A DNA stretch of 38,912 bases, taken from the NCBI RefSeq assembly GCF_902774605.1, contig NZ_CACYJE010000030.1, positions 1 to 38,912 on the forward strand, read 5' to 3'. This document shows, piece by piece, positions 1 through 8,807 of this stretch; position 1 is the first letter of the stretch; each line of letters begins with the position of its first letter. The translations under genes were made by a program, and so were the position numbers. The notes below the pieces were generated by a model. The model saw only the letters and a list, made by a program, of their open reading frames with translations. It searched no databases and had not been told where the DNA came from. The stretch is from an uncultured Methanobrevibacter sp. Its GTDB lineage: Archaea; Methanobacteriota; Methanobacteria; Methanobacteriales; Methanobacteriaceae.

Positions 1-82
1 TTTTTTTGGTGGAAATCTTGCATGAATTGATCTAGAGGGTCTATTCCTATTTCATTATGAATATTATTAGATAAAGTATTAT
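1..82. other. window-edge segment with no assignable gene
   Basis: This short stretch lies directly downstream of the adhesin stop codon. On the minus strand one frame stays open through it to the window edge, but that frame has no start codon here and runs back under the adhesin 3' end, so I do not call it a gene. Nothing else is supported. Confidence 0.4.
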
Positions 83-3000
83 TTACCTTTTCTTCAAGAT
101 ACGGCCATCTAAAAATATTACTGAAAACATCAATGCAATCACTAAACTCCAAAATGGATTAGCAGTAGCATGCTTTTCCAACATTCCCATAGGAGATTTT
201 TTCAAATTAGCATTATGATTTCCTCCATTGCCGGATGAATCAGGCACTGGCTTTTCAGTAATGTTAACTATGGCATAATCCTTATTGTTTGACAAATCAT
301 GATCAAAGGTATCGCTAGTTACTGACACCCCATTCCTAACTATTCCTGCACCTGTTGCTATTGCTTTAATGTACAGGACGGCTGATTCACCATAACCGAG
401 ACTGTCAATAACCCATGTTAATGCAGCCTTATTGAATTTGCCCATAGTTGCCTTAAATGACTTTATCTTTAACAGGTCATCTAGAATTTCCTTGACTTTA
501 ATGTTGCGGGCAGTGTCCGGACCGTTGTTAACCACTTCAATGCGATATTCAATAACATCACCTGTCCTATAGTTATATTTTGATGCTATTTTTGTGATTG
601 ACAAATCGCTGGCTGGAGGAACATTGATGGATTTATTTGCATGATTGTTTGTTGTGTTAGGGTCATATTCATCGCTTTTAACGTTAACAGTGTTGGCAAT
701 CTCACCGGTTGAAGTCACTTTGCAGGTGATTTGCAGTTCCCTGGACTCGCCAACATTCAAGTTTCCAACCCTCCATGATTTTCCATCATAGTTTCCATTG
801 GATTTGACAAAGGACAATCCTTCAGGCAGCGCCTCATATACAATGACATTGTGGGCATTGTTTGGACCGTTGTTGGTGACTGTTATAATCCATTTTACCT
901 TTTGGCCATATTTTGGTGTTGGATTATCAGCCACTTTTGTTATTGACAAGTCCACTACAGGCTTAACATTGACCAATGCATCATCATGATTATTATCCCT
1001 TTTCCAGTCATATTCCCTGGACATGACATCAACGGCATTCCTGATTTCGCCCAATGCATTTGAAACCGCAGTTATGTTTAAATATTTGGTTTCACCCACA
1101 TTCAATGAACCAATATTCCATTCCCCGTTGCCATATAATCCATTTGGAGAACTATAATCCTTAAATATCATTTCTTCAGGCAACATGTCAGCCAATACCA
1201 CGCCTGTTGCATTGTCAGGGCCATTATTGGTTACGCTGATTATCCAGTTTACTGCTTCGCCGAAGTAAGGACGGGTATTGTTAACGTTGATTGTCACTGC
1301 CACATCAACTGCTAAAGGAACATCTATGGTCTCATTGTCGACATTGTTGGTTTCATTGGAATCATACTCGTCAGCATGAATAGTTGCCATGTTGGTTATT
1401 TTACCAGTTTTGTTTACTCGGGTCACCATGTTGAACCTTTGCTCTTCACCATTTTCCAGACAACACATTACCCATTTTCCCTCATATAGAATTCCTTTAG
1501 TCGCATTGTAGCTAACGAATATCAATCCTTCAGGCAGGATATCCTCAACTTCAATGTGGTTGGCCTTATCAGGTCCCCTGTTTGAAATGATCAGTGTCCA
1601 TGTGACCAGGTCATTGTAATTCGGATTTGTTTGGTTGACTAATTTGACAAGGAATACGTCTGCAGATTTTTCGACTTCTATTGTTTCGTTAGCCTTGTTG
1701 TTTGTTGTATTGTAATCGTATTCGCTTCCATTTACAGTCACATTGTTTTCAATGTCTCCTGTGGAATTAACCAATGTTTCGATGTTTAATGTGTATGATT
1801 CATCGACATCCAGGACGTCTATGAACAGTTCGCCGGTGACAGGGTTATAATCGCCTTCGCTGTCATCATCAAGCCATATTAATGATTCCGGGAGAAGATC
1901 TTTGATTGTTATGTTATGCGCAATGTCCGGACCATTATTTGTAATCACGATTTCCCATGTGACCTCATCGTGATATTGTGGATTTGAGTCAGATGCTGTT
2001 TTGGTAACTGACAAGTCGCTAGCTGGATTGACATGTATCGGCTCTTCATCCTCATTGTCAGTTAAGTTATAGTCATGTTCGTCGCTTGACACGTTTGCCA
2101 AGTTAATGTAGTCCCCAGTGATGTTGACCTGAGTGACAATGTCCACGACGACTGTTTGTCCCACTTTTAGATGATTGATTGATATTGTATCGTTGATGTA
2201 ATTGGCTGTTGAGCTTATATAATCGAATCCTTCAGGCAGGATATCAGTGATTAAAACGTTTGTCGCTTCATCAGGACCCTTATTGGTTATTGTTATTGTC
2301 CATTTGACGTAGTCTCCATAGTTGACATTGCTTTCGTTGACTGACTTGATGATGCTCAAATCAGCTGCAGGATTAACGTAAATCAATTCCTCATCAAAAT
2401 TATTTGTTAAGTCGTAGTCAAATTCGGAACAGTTTACTGAGACGTTATTCTGGGTCAGGCCGGTTCGATTAACCTTGCAGCGGATATTTAAACTGATGGT
2501 TTGGCCATTGTTTAAAGTTCCAATATTCCAGATTCCTGTAGTCTTATTGTAATTGCCGTCGCAATCAACATATATCAATGTTGAAGGCAATACGTCATGT
2601 GCAGCCACATTATGAGCAACATCAGGGCCTTTATTGCTTACGGTTATTGTCCAGGTTATCTCATCCGGATAGTTTGGAGCATTGCTTGAAACTGTTTTTA
2701 CCACGGACAAGTCAGATGCCGGATTGACATGAATAGTTTTTTCATCACGATTGTTTGTCAAGTTGACGTCAGTCTCCCTTGCGGTGATGTTGGCATCAAA
2801 TGTGATATTTCCAGTTTTATCGATCACGGTGACAATTGTGTAAACTAAATTTTCACCGGGTTTTAACTCACTGATGTTTAAAACCCCATTTTTTTGATCA
2901 TACCTATTTCCAAAAGTGTGATTTGCCAAAATCAAGCCTTCAGGAACAATATTATAAGCAACAACACCAGTGGCATTATTTGGTCCGAAATTTGTAATGT

Positions 3001-5005
3001 TGACTGTCCAGACGACAACATCCTCAAAATTAAATGAATAGCCATTAGGGGTTATTGTTATCTTATTGTCAACTTTCGGATAGACCCTGAATGTTGATTC
3101 ATTAGTTATTCCCTTGTAGTATGTATCTTCAAAGTGTTTGGCAGATACATAATACTTTCCAGGCCTTAAATCAGTTAAGTTGATACTGATTTCACCCAAA
3201 TAACTTGAATTTAATGAATTGTCATATATTACAGTACCATCCTCATGAGTTACTTTCAACAATATTGCAATATTATACTCACGGCCGTCCTGATACAATC
3301 TTCCATCATTTGTAGCTCCATCAACAGGAGTCTGACCGTCAACATCCAATTTAGCATTATCCGCACCATTATATATGGCGTTTGAAACAGCCAGATTATT
3401 GTAATTAGCAATATTATTTCCACCATAGATAACTACCCTGATTTCCTCGCTGTCACCATAGTAGATATCCCTATCATATATAGGCAACTGATAAACCCAT
3501 GCCTGGTTTTCATAGAACTCATTATTCATCAAAATCAGCTTATCCCCACATTCATCATAATAAACCGCACTACCATTTCTTGCAGTATTGTATTTGAAAT
3601 TATTATTCTTGACTGTCGCCTGAGTACTGTTGATATAAATGGCTCCGCCCAATCCATCATTTAGTTTATTCACATCAGGAATTGCTTGATTTGATACGAA
3701 TGATGAATAAGCCACGACAGTCTGTTGACCTTTGATGAAGATGGCTCCACCATCGATTCCAACTGAATTTTTAGTGAAATTAGAATTTTCAACCTTAACA
3801 TTGGTTGCCACTATATTTACAGCACCCCCATAGTCGGTTGCATAATTGTCTTTGAAATTTGAATCAAAGATGTTCACGTTCAAACCACTTGCCTGAACAG
3901 CACCCCCGAGAGGTGCGGTATTGCCCTCAAAATCACAATTCGCTATTGTCAACACCATTGACTCATATAAAAATCCTGTTGATATTGCACCACCATAAAC
4001 GCTTGTGGCCTTGTTTCCTTTAAACACGCAGTTACTTATTCTTCCGGATGCATGGAAAGTTAATGCACCCCCCATATCTGCGGAATTGTTTATAAATTCG
4101 CAGTCTTCATAAATAACCCCATTACGAACGCAGCCTGCACCCCCATGAGATTCTCCAATGTCAGATACTGCCTTATTATTTTTAAAAGTACATTTTCTGA
4201 TAGTTGCATAATAATTCGGTTCATCCAATCCCACTTGTATCGCACCACCATAACAGCTAACAGGACTTCTAACCACATTAGAGTCAAAAATACAATTATA
4301 CACATCAACATTCATTGAATAAGCACCGAGTGCCCCGGCCGAAGTTGCATTGCGATTATTCTGATAAACCTCATTATGGGTGAAGTTGCAGTTGTGAACC
4401 TTGAAATTTTCACCAGTGTACAAGTCGTATTTTGTTGAAACAACACCTTGATACAATGCATGATTTTTATCAAATGCACAATTATCAACCAATACATTTT
4501 TTGCAAGTGCAAAAATACATGATCCCTTTTCCCCTACTGCATTGATAAATTTTATATTCTTTATAGCCACATTCGGAGAGGTAACCATGAACACTGACGA
4601 TACCCCATTACCATCTATTATTGTACCCTGAGTTCCCACTATATTTATGCTTTTGTCAACAGTTATAACAGAGTGCTTATCCTTTGGCAAGTATAATCCT
4701 GACAGATAAATTGTGTCTCCATCATGAGCCTTAGAAATGGCTTTTTTAATATCATCAAACGGTTTAGCGGGCTCTGCAGTTAACATATCATTGTTCGAAT
4801 TATCACCTTCCAACATTTCATTTTCTTGAGAATTTAGTTGAATTTCACTATCTAATTGGGTCCCTACAGTGTCTGAGGTTTCATTTAAATCCACAGCATA
4901 GGAATTTTCAACTGCTAATCCGAATGATGTGAATATTAAACAGATAACGCAAAGACATAGTAGGAAGTTTTTTTGAATAGCTATCTTTCCATTATTTTTT
5001 AACAT
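83..5005 (-). CDS. adhesin-like surface protein: beta-helix plus eight DUF11 domains
   Basis: Predicted secreted, membrane-anchored adhesin-like protein of 1640 residues, of the large family typical of gut and rumen Methanobrevibacter. Residues 1-38 form a signal peptide (KNFLLCLCVICLIF core, cleavage near NSYA). Residues about 80-520 are a right-handed parallel beta-helix with repeated N-C-x-F and GGA turns (Pmp/pectate-lyase-like). After a spacer of about 100 residues come eight DUF11 (CARDB/Ig-like) repeats of roughly 115-120 residues, each with an N-x-G-P-D/N motif followed by an LPE-type motif. The protein ends with a Ser/Gly/Asn linker, one membrane helix and a basic LKKR tail, so the bulk would face outward. 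The start has a good Shine-Dalgarno (AAGGTGA, 8 bases upstream). It is divergent from the secreted protein at 5464. Cell attachment is the inferred role of the family; the ligand cannot be read from sequence. Confidence 0.92.
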   Translation of the reverse strand: MLKNNGKIAIQKNFLLCLCVICLIFTSFGLAVENSYAVDLNETSDTVGTQLDSEIQLNSQENEMLEGDNSNNDMLTAEPAKPFDDIKKAISKAHDGDTIYLSGLYLPKDKHSVITVDKSINIVGTQGTIIDGNGVSSVFMVTSPNVAIKNIKFINAVGEKGSCIFALAKNVLVDNCAFDKNHALYQGVVSTKYDLYTGENFKVHNCNFTHNEVYQNNRNATSAGALGAYSMNVDVYNCIFDSNVVRSPVSCYGGAIQVGLDEPNYYATIRKCTFKNNKAVSDIGESHGGAGCVRNGVIYEDCEFINNSADMGGALTFHASGRISNCVFKGNKATSVYGGAISTGFLYESMVLTIANCDFEGNTAPLGGAVQASGLNVNIFDSNFKDNYATDYGGAVNIVATNVKVENSNFTKNSVGIDGGAIFIKGQQTVVAYSSFVSNQAIPDVNKLNDGLGGAIYINSTQATVKNNNFKYNTARNGSAVYYDECGDKLILMNNEFYENQAWVYQLPIYDRDIYYGDSEEIRVVIYGGNNIANYNNLAVSNAIYNGADNAKLDVDGQTPVDGATNDGRLYQDGREYNIAILLKVTHEDGTVIYDNSLNSSYLGEISINLTDLRPGKYYVSAKHFEDTYYKGITNESTFRVYPKVDNKITITPNGYSFNFEDVVVWTVNITNFGPNNATGVVAYNIVPEGLILANHTFGNRYDQKNGVLNISELKPGENLVYTIVTVIDKTGNITFDANITARETDVNLTNNRDEKTIHVNPASDLSVVKTVSSNAPNYPDEITWTITVSNKGPDVAHNVAAHDVLPSTLIYVDCDGNYNKTTGIWNIGTLNNGQTISLNIRCKVNRTGLTQNNVSVNCSEFDYDLTNNFDEELIYVNPAADLSIIKSVNESNVNYGDYVKWTITITNKGPDEATNVLITDILPEGFDYISSTANYINDTISINHLKVGQTVVVDIVTQVNITGDYINLANVSSDEHDYNLTDNEDEEPIHVNPASDLSVTKTASDSNPQYHDEVTWEIVITNNGPDIAHNITIKDLLPESLIWLDDDSEGDYNPVTGELFIDVLDVDESYTLNIETLVNSTGDIENNVTVNGSEYDYNTTNNKANETIEVEKSADVFLVKLVNQTNPNYNDLVTWTLIISNRGPDKANHIEVEDILPEGLIFVSYNATKGILYEGKWVMCCLENGEEQRFNMVTRVNKTGKITNMATIHADEYDSNETNNVDNETIDVPLAVDVAVTINVNNTRPYFGEAVNWIISVTNNGPDNATGVVLADMLPEEMIFKDYSSPNGLYGNGEWNIGSLNVGETKYLNITAVSNALGEIRNAVDVMSREYDWKRDNNHDDALVNVKPVVDLSITKVADNPTPKYGQKVKWIITVTNNGPNNAHNVIVYEALPEGLSFVKSNGNYDGKSWRVGNLNVGESRELQITCKVTSTGEIANTVNVKSDEYDPNTTNNHANKSINVPPASDLSITKIASKYNYRTGDVIEYRIEVVNNGPDTARNIKVKEILDDLLKIKSFKATMGKFNKAALTWVIDSLGYGESAVLYIKAIATGAGIVRNGVSVTSDTFDHDLSNNKDYAIVNITEKPVPDSSGNGGNHNANLKKSPMGMLEKHATANPFWSLVIALMFSVIFLDGRILKKR

Positions 5006-5115
5006 TATAAATCACCTTTTTGAGGACGATTATACACTATTAATTAACAAAAAGCTATTAACTAGCAATTATCTTTTTATTTTCAGATTAGATTTAAAAA
5101 TAATAATCAAATATG

Positions 5116-5145
5116 ACTAATTTTAAGGATAAACCTTAAATTAGT
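5116..5145. repeat. inverted repeat, 12-bp stem with one bulge
   Basis: ACTAATTTTAAGG is followed by a five-base spacer and CCTTAAATTAGT, giving 12 pairs with a single bulged T. It lies about 110 bases upstream of the adhesin start codon and about 320 bases before the rightward gene, so it is more likely an operator or upstream element than a terminator. Confidence 0.55.
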
Positions 5146-5173
5146 AGGACAATTATTAATTAATCACCTATCA

Positions 5174-5197
5174 CAGAGTATTTTTCTAAATATTCTG
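5174..5197. repeat. inverted repeat, 10-bp arms with one mismatch
   Basis: CAGAGTATTT and AAATATTCTG are separated by four bases (TTCT); nine of ten positions pair, and the tenth can form a G-U wobble in one strand of RNA. It is the second of two hairpins in this divergent gap. Confidence 0.45.
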
Positions 5198-5318
5198 ACC
5201 AAATTTAGTGATTATCCCAATTTAACCATTAAATTAAGATTTTTCAAATCAATGCAAAATTGACTTTAAATAAAAGATAATCTTTCTAAATCCTCAAAAA
5301 CACTATTTTACTTGTTAA

Positions 5319-5327
5319 TATATAAAA
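5319..5327 (+). promoter_or_regulatory. TATA box for the secreted protein gene
   Basis: TATATAAAA matches the archaeal TATA consensus. Initiation about 25 bases downstream would give a leader of roughly 110 bases before the ATG at 5464. Confidence 0.4.
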
Positions 5328-5463
5328 CTATGTACTGACATAAGTCAAAATTAAAAATGGAGAGTTTTAATTCAATTTCAAGTAAATATTGAAATCACTT
5401 TGAAAAAATATTTTATTCAAATAGGACATAAATAAATAATAACTAAAGTTAAGGTAAAGAGAC

Positions 5464-6597
5464 ATGAAAAGACAAATTGCAATACTTCTGATGATAGTAT
5501 TAATTGTAGCACCAGTCATTCAAGATGTGACTGCAGCAAAAACCGTTTTTATTACATCAGACAATATTATAGACCATGATAATGATATCAAAATGTTAAA
5601 CTCCCTTAAGCAATACATTGAGGAGATTAGCGGAGGAGAACTTCAAGTAATTGTGGACAATCAGGCCCCAGCACCAGGTGAAGGCTGGCGGGCAATAGAG
5701 GTGACAAGTGACGTGAGCATATGCCTGGCCGCATCCGATGCCGGAAACTACCTGCAATTGGCCACTGCAACAACAAACTCAGACAAGCAGATTGTGTTTG
5801 TCAATACCGGTAGCTACGACTTGGACAACCATACCAATTTCCTAAGAAGGGCATGGGACGACAATTATTCAAATGAGAGCCTTGCCGGAATGCACGACCC
5901 AGGAACATTCCTTAAAAATGCAGGAATCTATTATGTTCAGCCAACAAAAGAGTTCCCAGATAATGCCAAAGATGGATATTTAGCAAAATACGATGAATCA
6001 ATGAACAAGCAGTTAGCACAAGAGATTGTTGACATTATTAAGACTCATGAAAACGATACAACAATTTTAAGTGACGGATTAATTACCCACAACATCATAA
6101 AGCCTTCAATAATGGCAAATGCAAGCAAGGAATTGATTAAAAGCGGCGACAAGGAAATGGATGGAACATACGGCAATTATTCAGCGCCGCAACTGTTATA
6201 TCAAACAAGTTCATACTTGAATGGTAACGGCTTGGACATTCCTAAGGCATATGATGCACCTGAAAATCCAATGGGCATCTCATTCATGGCTAAAGACACA
6301 TATTCAATTTATGATTATTTCAAAATGGGTGGAATAGTCAGAGACTACATGGATCAAAACGGCAGAGCCCCGGACTCCATTGAATATGAGGGAGCGCATA
6401 TAAGCTATTATGACTTATTATATAACTTTGCGAAAATAACACAAAATCATACTGATGCAAAGCATATGGGCTTTGAAAGTGAATACCACTTCGATAAGGT
6501 TAACGACTCCATACTGCTACATGTATTCCCATTCGTGGCAATATTGTTCGTATTGTTCCTTGCATATTTACTTTACAAAAGATTAAGAAGATTTTAA
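5464..6597 (+). CDS. secreted anchored protein with pseudomurein-binding-repeat-like segment
   Basis: A 377-residue protein with an N-terminal signal peptide (about residues 1-24, ending VTAA), a large extracellular region, and one C-terminal membrane helix (about 350-370) followed by a basic KRLRRF tail. Residues about 300-345 contain the pattern hydrophobic-VRDYMDQNGRAPDSI...ISYYDLLY, which closely follows the pseudomurein-binding repeat plan (a helix, then N-G-x-x-P, then an F/L-L-Y helix). That family binds the pseudomurein wall of Methanobacteriales. The rest of the ectodomain is not recognised, and I see no Cys-His-Asp triad of a pseudomurein endopeptidase. The start is supported by the signal peptide; an AAGGTAA sequence lies upstream. 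It may be co-transcribed with the aquaporin 38 bases downstream. Confidence 0.8.
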   Translation: MKRQIAILLMIVLIVAPVIQDVTAAKTVFITSDNIIDHDNDIKMLNSLKQYIEEISGGELQVIVDNQAPAPGEGWRAIEVTSDVSICLAASDAGNYLQLATATTNSDKQIVFVNTGSYDLDNHTNFLRRAWDDNYSNESLAGMHDPGTFLKNAGIYYVQPTKEFPDNAKDGYLAKYDESMNKQLAQEIVDIIKTHENDTTILSDGLITHNIIKPSIMANASKELIKSGDKEMDGTYGNYSAPQLLYQTSSYLNGNGLDIPKAYDAPENPMGISFMAKDTYSIYDYFKMGGIVRDYMDQNGRAPDSIEYEGAHISYYDLLYNFAKITQNHTDAKHMGFESEYHFDKVNDSILLHVFPFVAILFVLFLAYLLYKRLRRF

Positions 6598-6635
6598 ATA
6601 ATATGATAAAGTAATATTACATTTGAGGGAAATTT

Positions 6636-7319
6636 ATGAAAAGATATATCTCAGAATTAATTGGAACAATGGTTCTAGTCCTTTTCGGATGTGGAAGTGC
6701 CGCAATAGCTGGAACCACATTAGGTACACTTGGAATAGCCTTGGCATTCGGTTTATCTATTGTAGCTATGGCATATGTAATTGGTGACATCTCAGGATGT
6801 CACATCAACCCTGCCGTTTCAATAGGCATGTGGATTGATGGTAGACTGGAAACAAAAGACTTGATAATGTACATTGTATTCCAATGTATCGGTGCAATAA
6901 TCGGTATTGCTCTTTTGGCAATGATAATTAACTCCGCTCCAATTCTTGGAGGATATGCTGCAACCGGCCTTGGTCAAAACGGATTCGGATCAGCATCAAG
7001 TGTCGGATTGGATGTTGTTGGTGCAATACTTGTCGAAATTATCTTAACATTTGTATTTGTATTCACCGTACTTGGAGTAACCAAAAAAGTGGAAAATGCA
7101 GCTGTTGCAGGAATTGTAATCGGTTTAACACTTACATTCGTGCACATCATGGGAATTCCATTAACCGGAACCTCAGTCAACCCTGCACGTAGTTTAGCGC
7201 CCGCCCTATTCATTGGCGGTCAAGCCCTACAGCAAGTTTGGGTATTTATTCTAGCCCCAATAGTCGGTGCGGTCATTGCAGGTTTACTGTACAAAGGATT
7301 AATTTCAGAGGATGCTTAA
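6636..7319 (+). CDS. aqpZ: aquaporin, AqpZ-like water channel
   Basis: A 227-residue major intrinsic protein with six membrane helices and the two half-helix NPA motifs (HINPAVS, N58, and SVNPARS, N182). The aromatic/arginine filter reads Phe38, His170, Thr179 and Arg185 when counted from the NPA motifs, the same set as the water-specific E. coli AqpZ (F43/H174/T183/R189). The Methanothermobacter channel AqpM instead has Ile and Ser at the second and third positions. Length is close to AqpZ (231). A Shine-Dalgarno (GAGGG) lies nine bases ahead of the ATG. Predicted role: rapid water movement across the cytoplasmic membrane. The symbol reflects filter type, not a phylogenetic test. Confidence 0.9.
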   Translation: MKRYISELIGTMVLVLFGCGSAAIAGTTLGTLGIALAFGLSIVAMAYVIGDISGCHINPAVSIGMWIDGRLETKDLIMYIVFQCIGAIIGIALLAMIINSAPILGGYAATGLGQNGFGSASSVGLDVVGAILVEIILTFVFVFTVLGVTKKVENAAVAGIVIGLTLTFVHIMGIPLTGTSVNPARSLAPALFIGGQALQQVWVFILAPIVGAVIAGLLYKGLISEDA

Positions 7320-7340
7320 ATCCTCTATTTTTTACTTTTT
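7320..7340. terminator. oligo-T terminator in convergent gap
   Basis: The 21 bases between the convergent aquaporin and nitroreductase genes contain two T tracts (6 and 7 Ts), which fits archaeal oligo-T termination of the rightward transcript. Confidence 0.4.
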
Positions 7341-8033
7341 TTAAATTTTAATACTTCCAGTGTAAGTATAACCCTTCATTTCATCAAAACTAGTTTTCTT
7401 GTAAAATTCAAATGTATCCTCATTGGATACGTATAAGTGAGCCAATGCAATGCCCATATCAATTGGATTCCATTTCTTCAACACTTGGCGCTTTAAAATG
7501 TTCTGCTTTTTCTGATAGACGTCAAATCCTTCCCCATCATGCTTAAAGTACCATGGCTGTGAGTTGATGGCTGATGGTGCAAGCTGTGCCGGAATCAATT
7601 TCTCATCAGCAAAATCGGAAATTTCCTCCAATCCCCTTCTTTTGAATTCTGATTTTTCACGAGTCATCCTGTCGGATTTTCCAAAAGACATTACAATAAC
7701 GAAATTATCCTTTTTAACTTTAGGGGAAGCCATTCCCACCCAGCAGCTGCCAATACCCATGCTTTGAAGGTATAATGACAGTTGCTGGAAAACAAAACCC
7801 AAATTTTCCAGGCCATATTCTTTTTCATCGCCATACAATGCCAGATAGTATGGTGAGGACCATCCTGCGCGAACTTTAACCTCATCGGCGTCAAGTATCT
7901 CATATGAATAATTTACACCCTCAACCAATGGTTTAACATTGCTCATGAATTCATGTATTACTGTCATGTCGATTTCATCATCCAAATAATTTCTACTGGA
8001 TTTCCTGATATATATCTGATTTTCTAAACTCAT
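7341..8033 (-). CDS. nitroreductase-fold protein (TM1586-type)
   Basis: A 230-residue protein with two halves of the FMN-dependent nitroreductase fold: an N-terminal RKSSRNY segment typical of FMN phosphate binding, a middle motif GSCWVGMASP, and a second half with APSAINSQPWYF, the S/T-x-x-N-x-Q-P-W flavin signature. The order of these motifs fits the putative TM-nitroreductase family (TM1586-like), in which one chain holds a pseudo-dimer. Substrate unknown; role would be a NAD(P)H- or flavin-linked reduction in the cytoplasm. The start has an AGGGTG Shine-Dalgarno about eight bases upstream. It is divergent from the UMP kinase gene, with a direct repeat in the shared promoter region. Confidence 0.82.
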   Translation of the reverse strand: MSLENQIYIRKSSRNYLDDEIDMTVIHEFMSNVKPLVEGVNYSYEILDADEVKVRAGWSSPYYLALYGDEKEYGLENLGFVFQQLSLYLQSMGIGSCWVGMASPKVKKDNFVIVMSFGKSDRMTREKSEFKRRGLEEISDFADEKLIPAQLAPSAINSQPWYFKHDGEGFDVYQKKQNILKRQVLKKWNPIDMGIALAHLYVSNEDTFEFYKKTSFDEMKGYTYTGSIKI

Positions 8034-8049
8034 GAAAAAACACCCTTGT

Positions 8050-8075
8050 TGATTAATTATAATTATGATTAATTA
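8050..8075. repeat. 10-bp direct repeat in the nitroreductase/pyrH promoter gap
   Basis: TGATTAATTA occurs twice (8050-8059 and 8066-8075), 16 bases start to start, inside the 87-base divergent gap. It overlaps where the nitroreductase promoter should lie, so it could be an operator. AT-richness makes chance similarity possible. Confidence 0.45.
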
Positions 8076-8120
8076 AAATTTAAATAATATTGCATTGATA
8101 AATTATTATAAGGTGAATAT

Positions 8121-8798
8121 ATGAAAATTGTTGTTGCAATTGGAGGATCAATTTTACTTAAAGAATATGATTGTAAAAAATTCCAGGAATACAGTGCCAT
8201 CCTAAAGGATTTGGCAACCGAACATGAACTGTTTGTTGTTGTAGGTGGAGGAAAGCCTGCAAGGGAATACATTAGTGTCGTTCGTGATTTGGGTGCCGGA
8301 GAAGCGCAATGTGACGATATTGGAATCGAAGTTACAAGAATCAACGCTAAACTAATGCTGTCTGCACTTGGCGATGCGGCATACCAAAGAGTCCCTCATA
8401 ACTTCCAGGAAGCATTGGAATTCTCAGCCACTGGAAAAATCATCGTCATGGGCGGAACCGAACCTGCACACAGTACCGATGCGGTTTCAGCAATATTGGC
8501 CGAATACATTCAAGCCGACAAACTCATTAACCTGACTTCCGTTGACGGAATGTACACCAAAGACCCAAACAAGTTTGATGATGCCGAACTTGTCCCTGAA
8601 ATAACTGCAACAGACTTGCTTGAATTTTTAAGCGGCAAAGACGTCAAGGCAGGAACCTATGAGTTCTTTGACACCACTGCCGTGCAGATGATTAAAAGGT
8701 CAAATCTGGAAACAGTAATTACAAATGGTTTTGAACCTGAAAACCTAATCAAGGCAGTTAACGGCGAAACCGTTGGAACCAGAGTTCTTAGCGAATAA
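8121..8798 (+). CDS. pyrH: UMP kinase (archaeal type)
   Basis: Phosphorylates UMP to UDP with ATP in pyrimidine nucleotide synthesis. The 225-residue amino-acid-kinase fold is complete: N-terminal [11 protein letters not shown] phosphate loop, [12 protein letters not shown], the [14 protein letters not shown] segment binding the UMP side, and the [11 protein letters not shown] nucleotide-binding motif. The archaeal form is about 225 residues, shorter than the bacterial enzyme. An AAGGTGA Shine-Dalgarno lies seven bases before the ATG. It leads a tight forward gene run with tatD nine bases downstream, probably one operon. Confidence 0.95.
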   Translation: MKIVVAIGGSILLKEYDCKKFQEYSAILKDLATEHELFVVVGGGKPAREYISVVRDLGAGEAQCDDIGIEVTRINAKLMLSALGDAAYQRVPHNFQEALEFSATGKIIVMGGTEPAHSTDAVSAILAEYIQADKLINLTSVDGMYTKDPNKFDDAELVPEITATDLLEFLSGKDVKAGTYEFFDTTAVQMIKRSNLETVITNGFEPENLIKAVNGETVGTRVLSE

Positions 8799-8807
8799 GG
8801 TGATTAG

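Larger units (their letters stand above)
5006..5463. other. divergent AT-rich intergenic region between two surface genes
   Basis: The 458 bases between the divergent adhesin and the gene at 5464 contain no convincing ORF. They hold the minus-strand Shine-Dalgarno of the adhesin, two hairpins (5116-5145 and 5174-5197) and a TATA-like box for the rightward gene near 5319. The length and the structures suggest regulation of surface protein expression, but this is inference. Confidence 0.6.

Noticed and set aside
1-160. Minus-strand open frame through the left edge
   Set aside because: It has no start codon in view and overlaps the adhesin C-terminal membrane helix in another frame; too little sequence to judge.
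640-2760. DUF11 array as an assembly duplication or a DNA repeat element
   Set aside because: The repeats are diverged at DNA level and in length, as expected for old protein repeats.
7341-8033. Frameshifted or fused nitroreductase
   Set aside because: The motif order is unusual for single-domain nitroreductases but fits the TM1586-type two-half family, so no error is needed.
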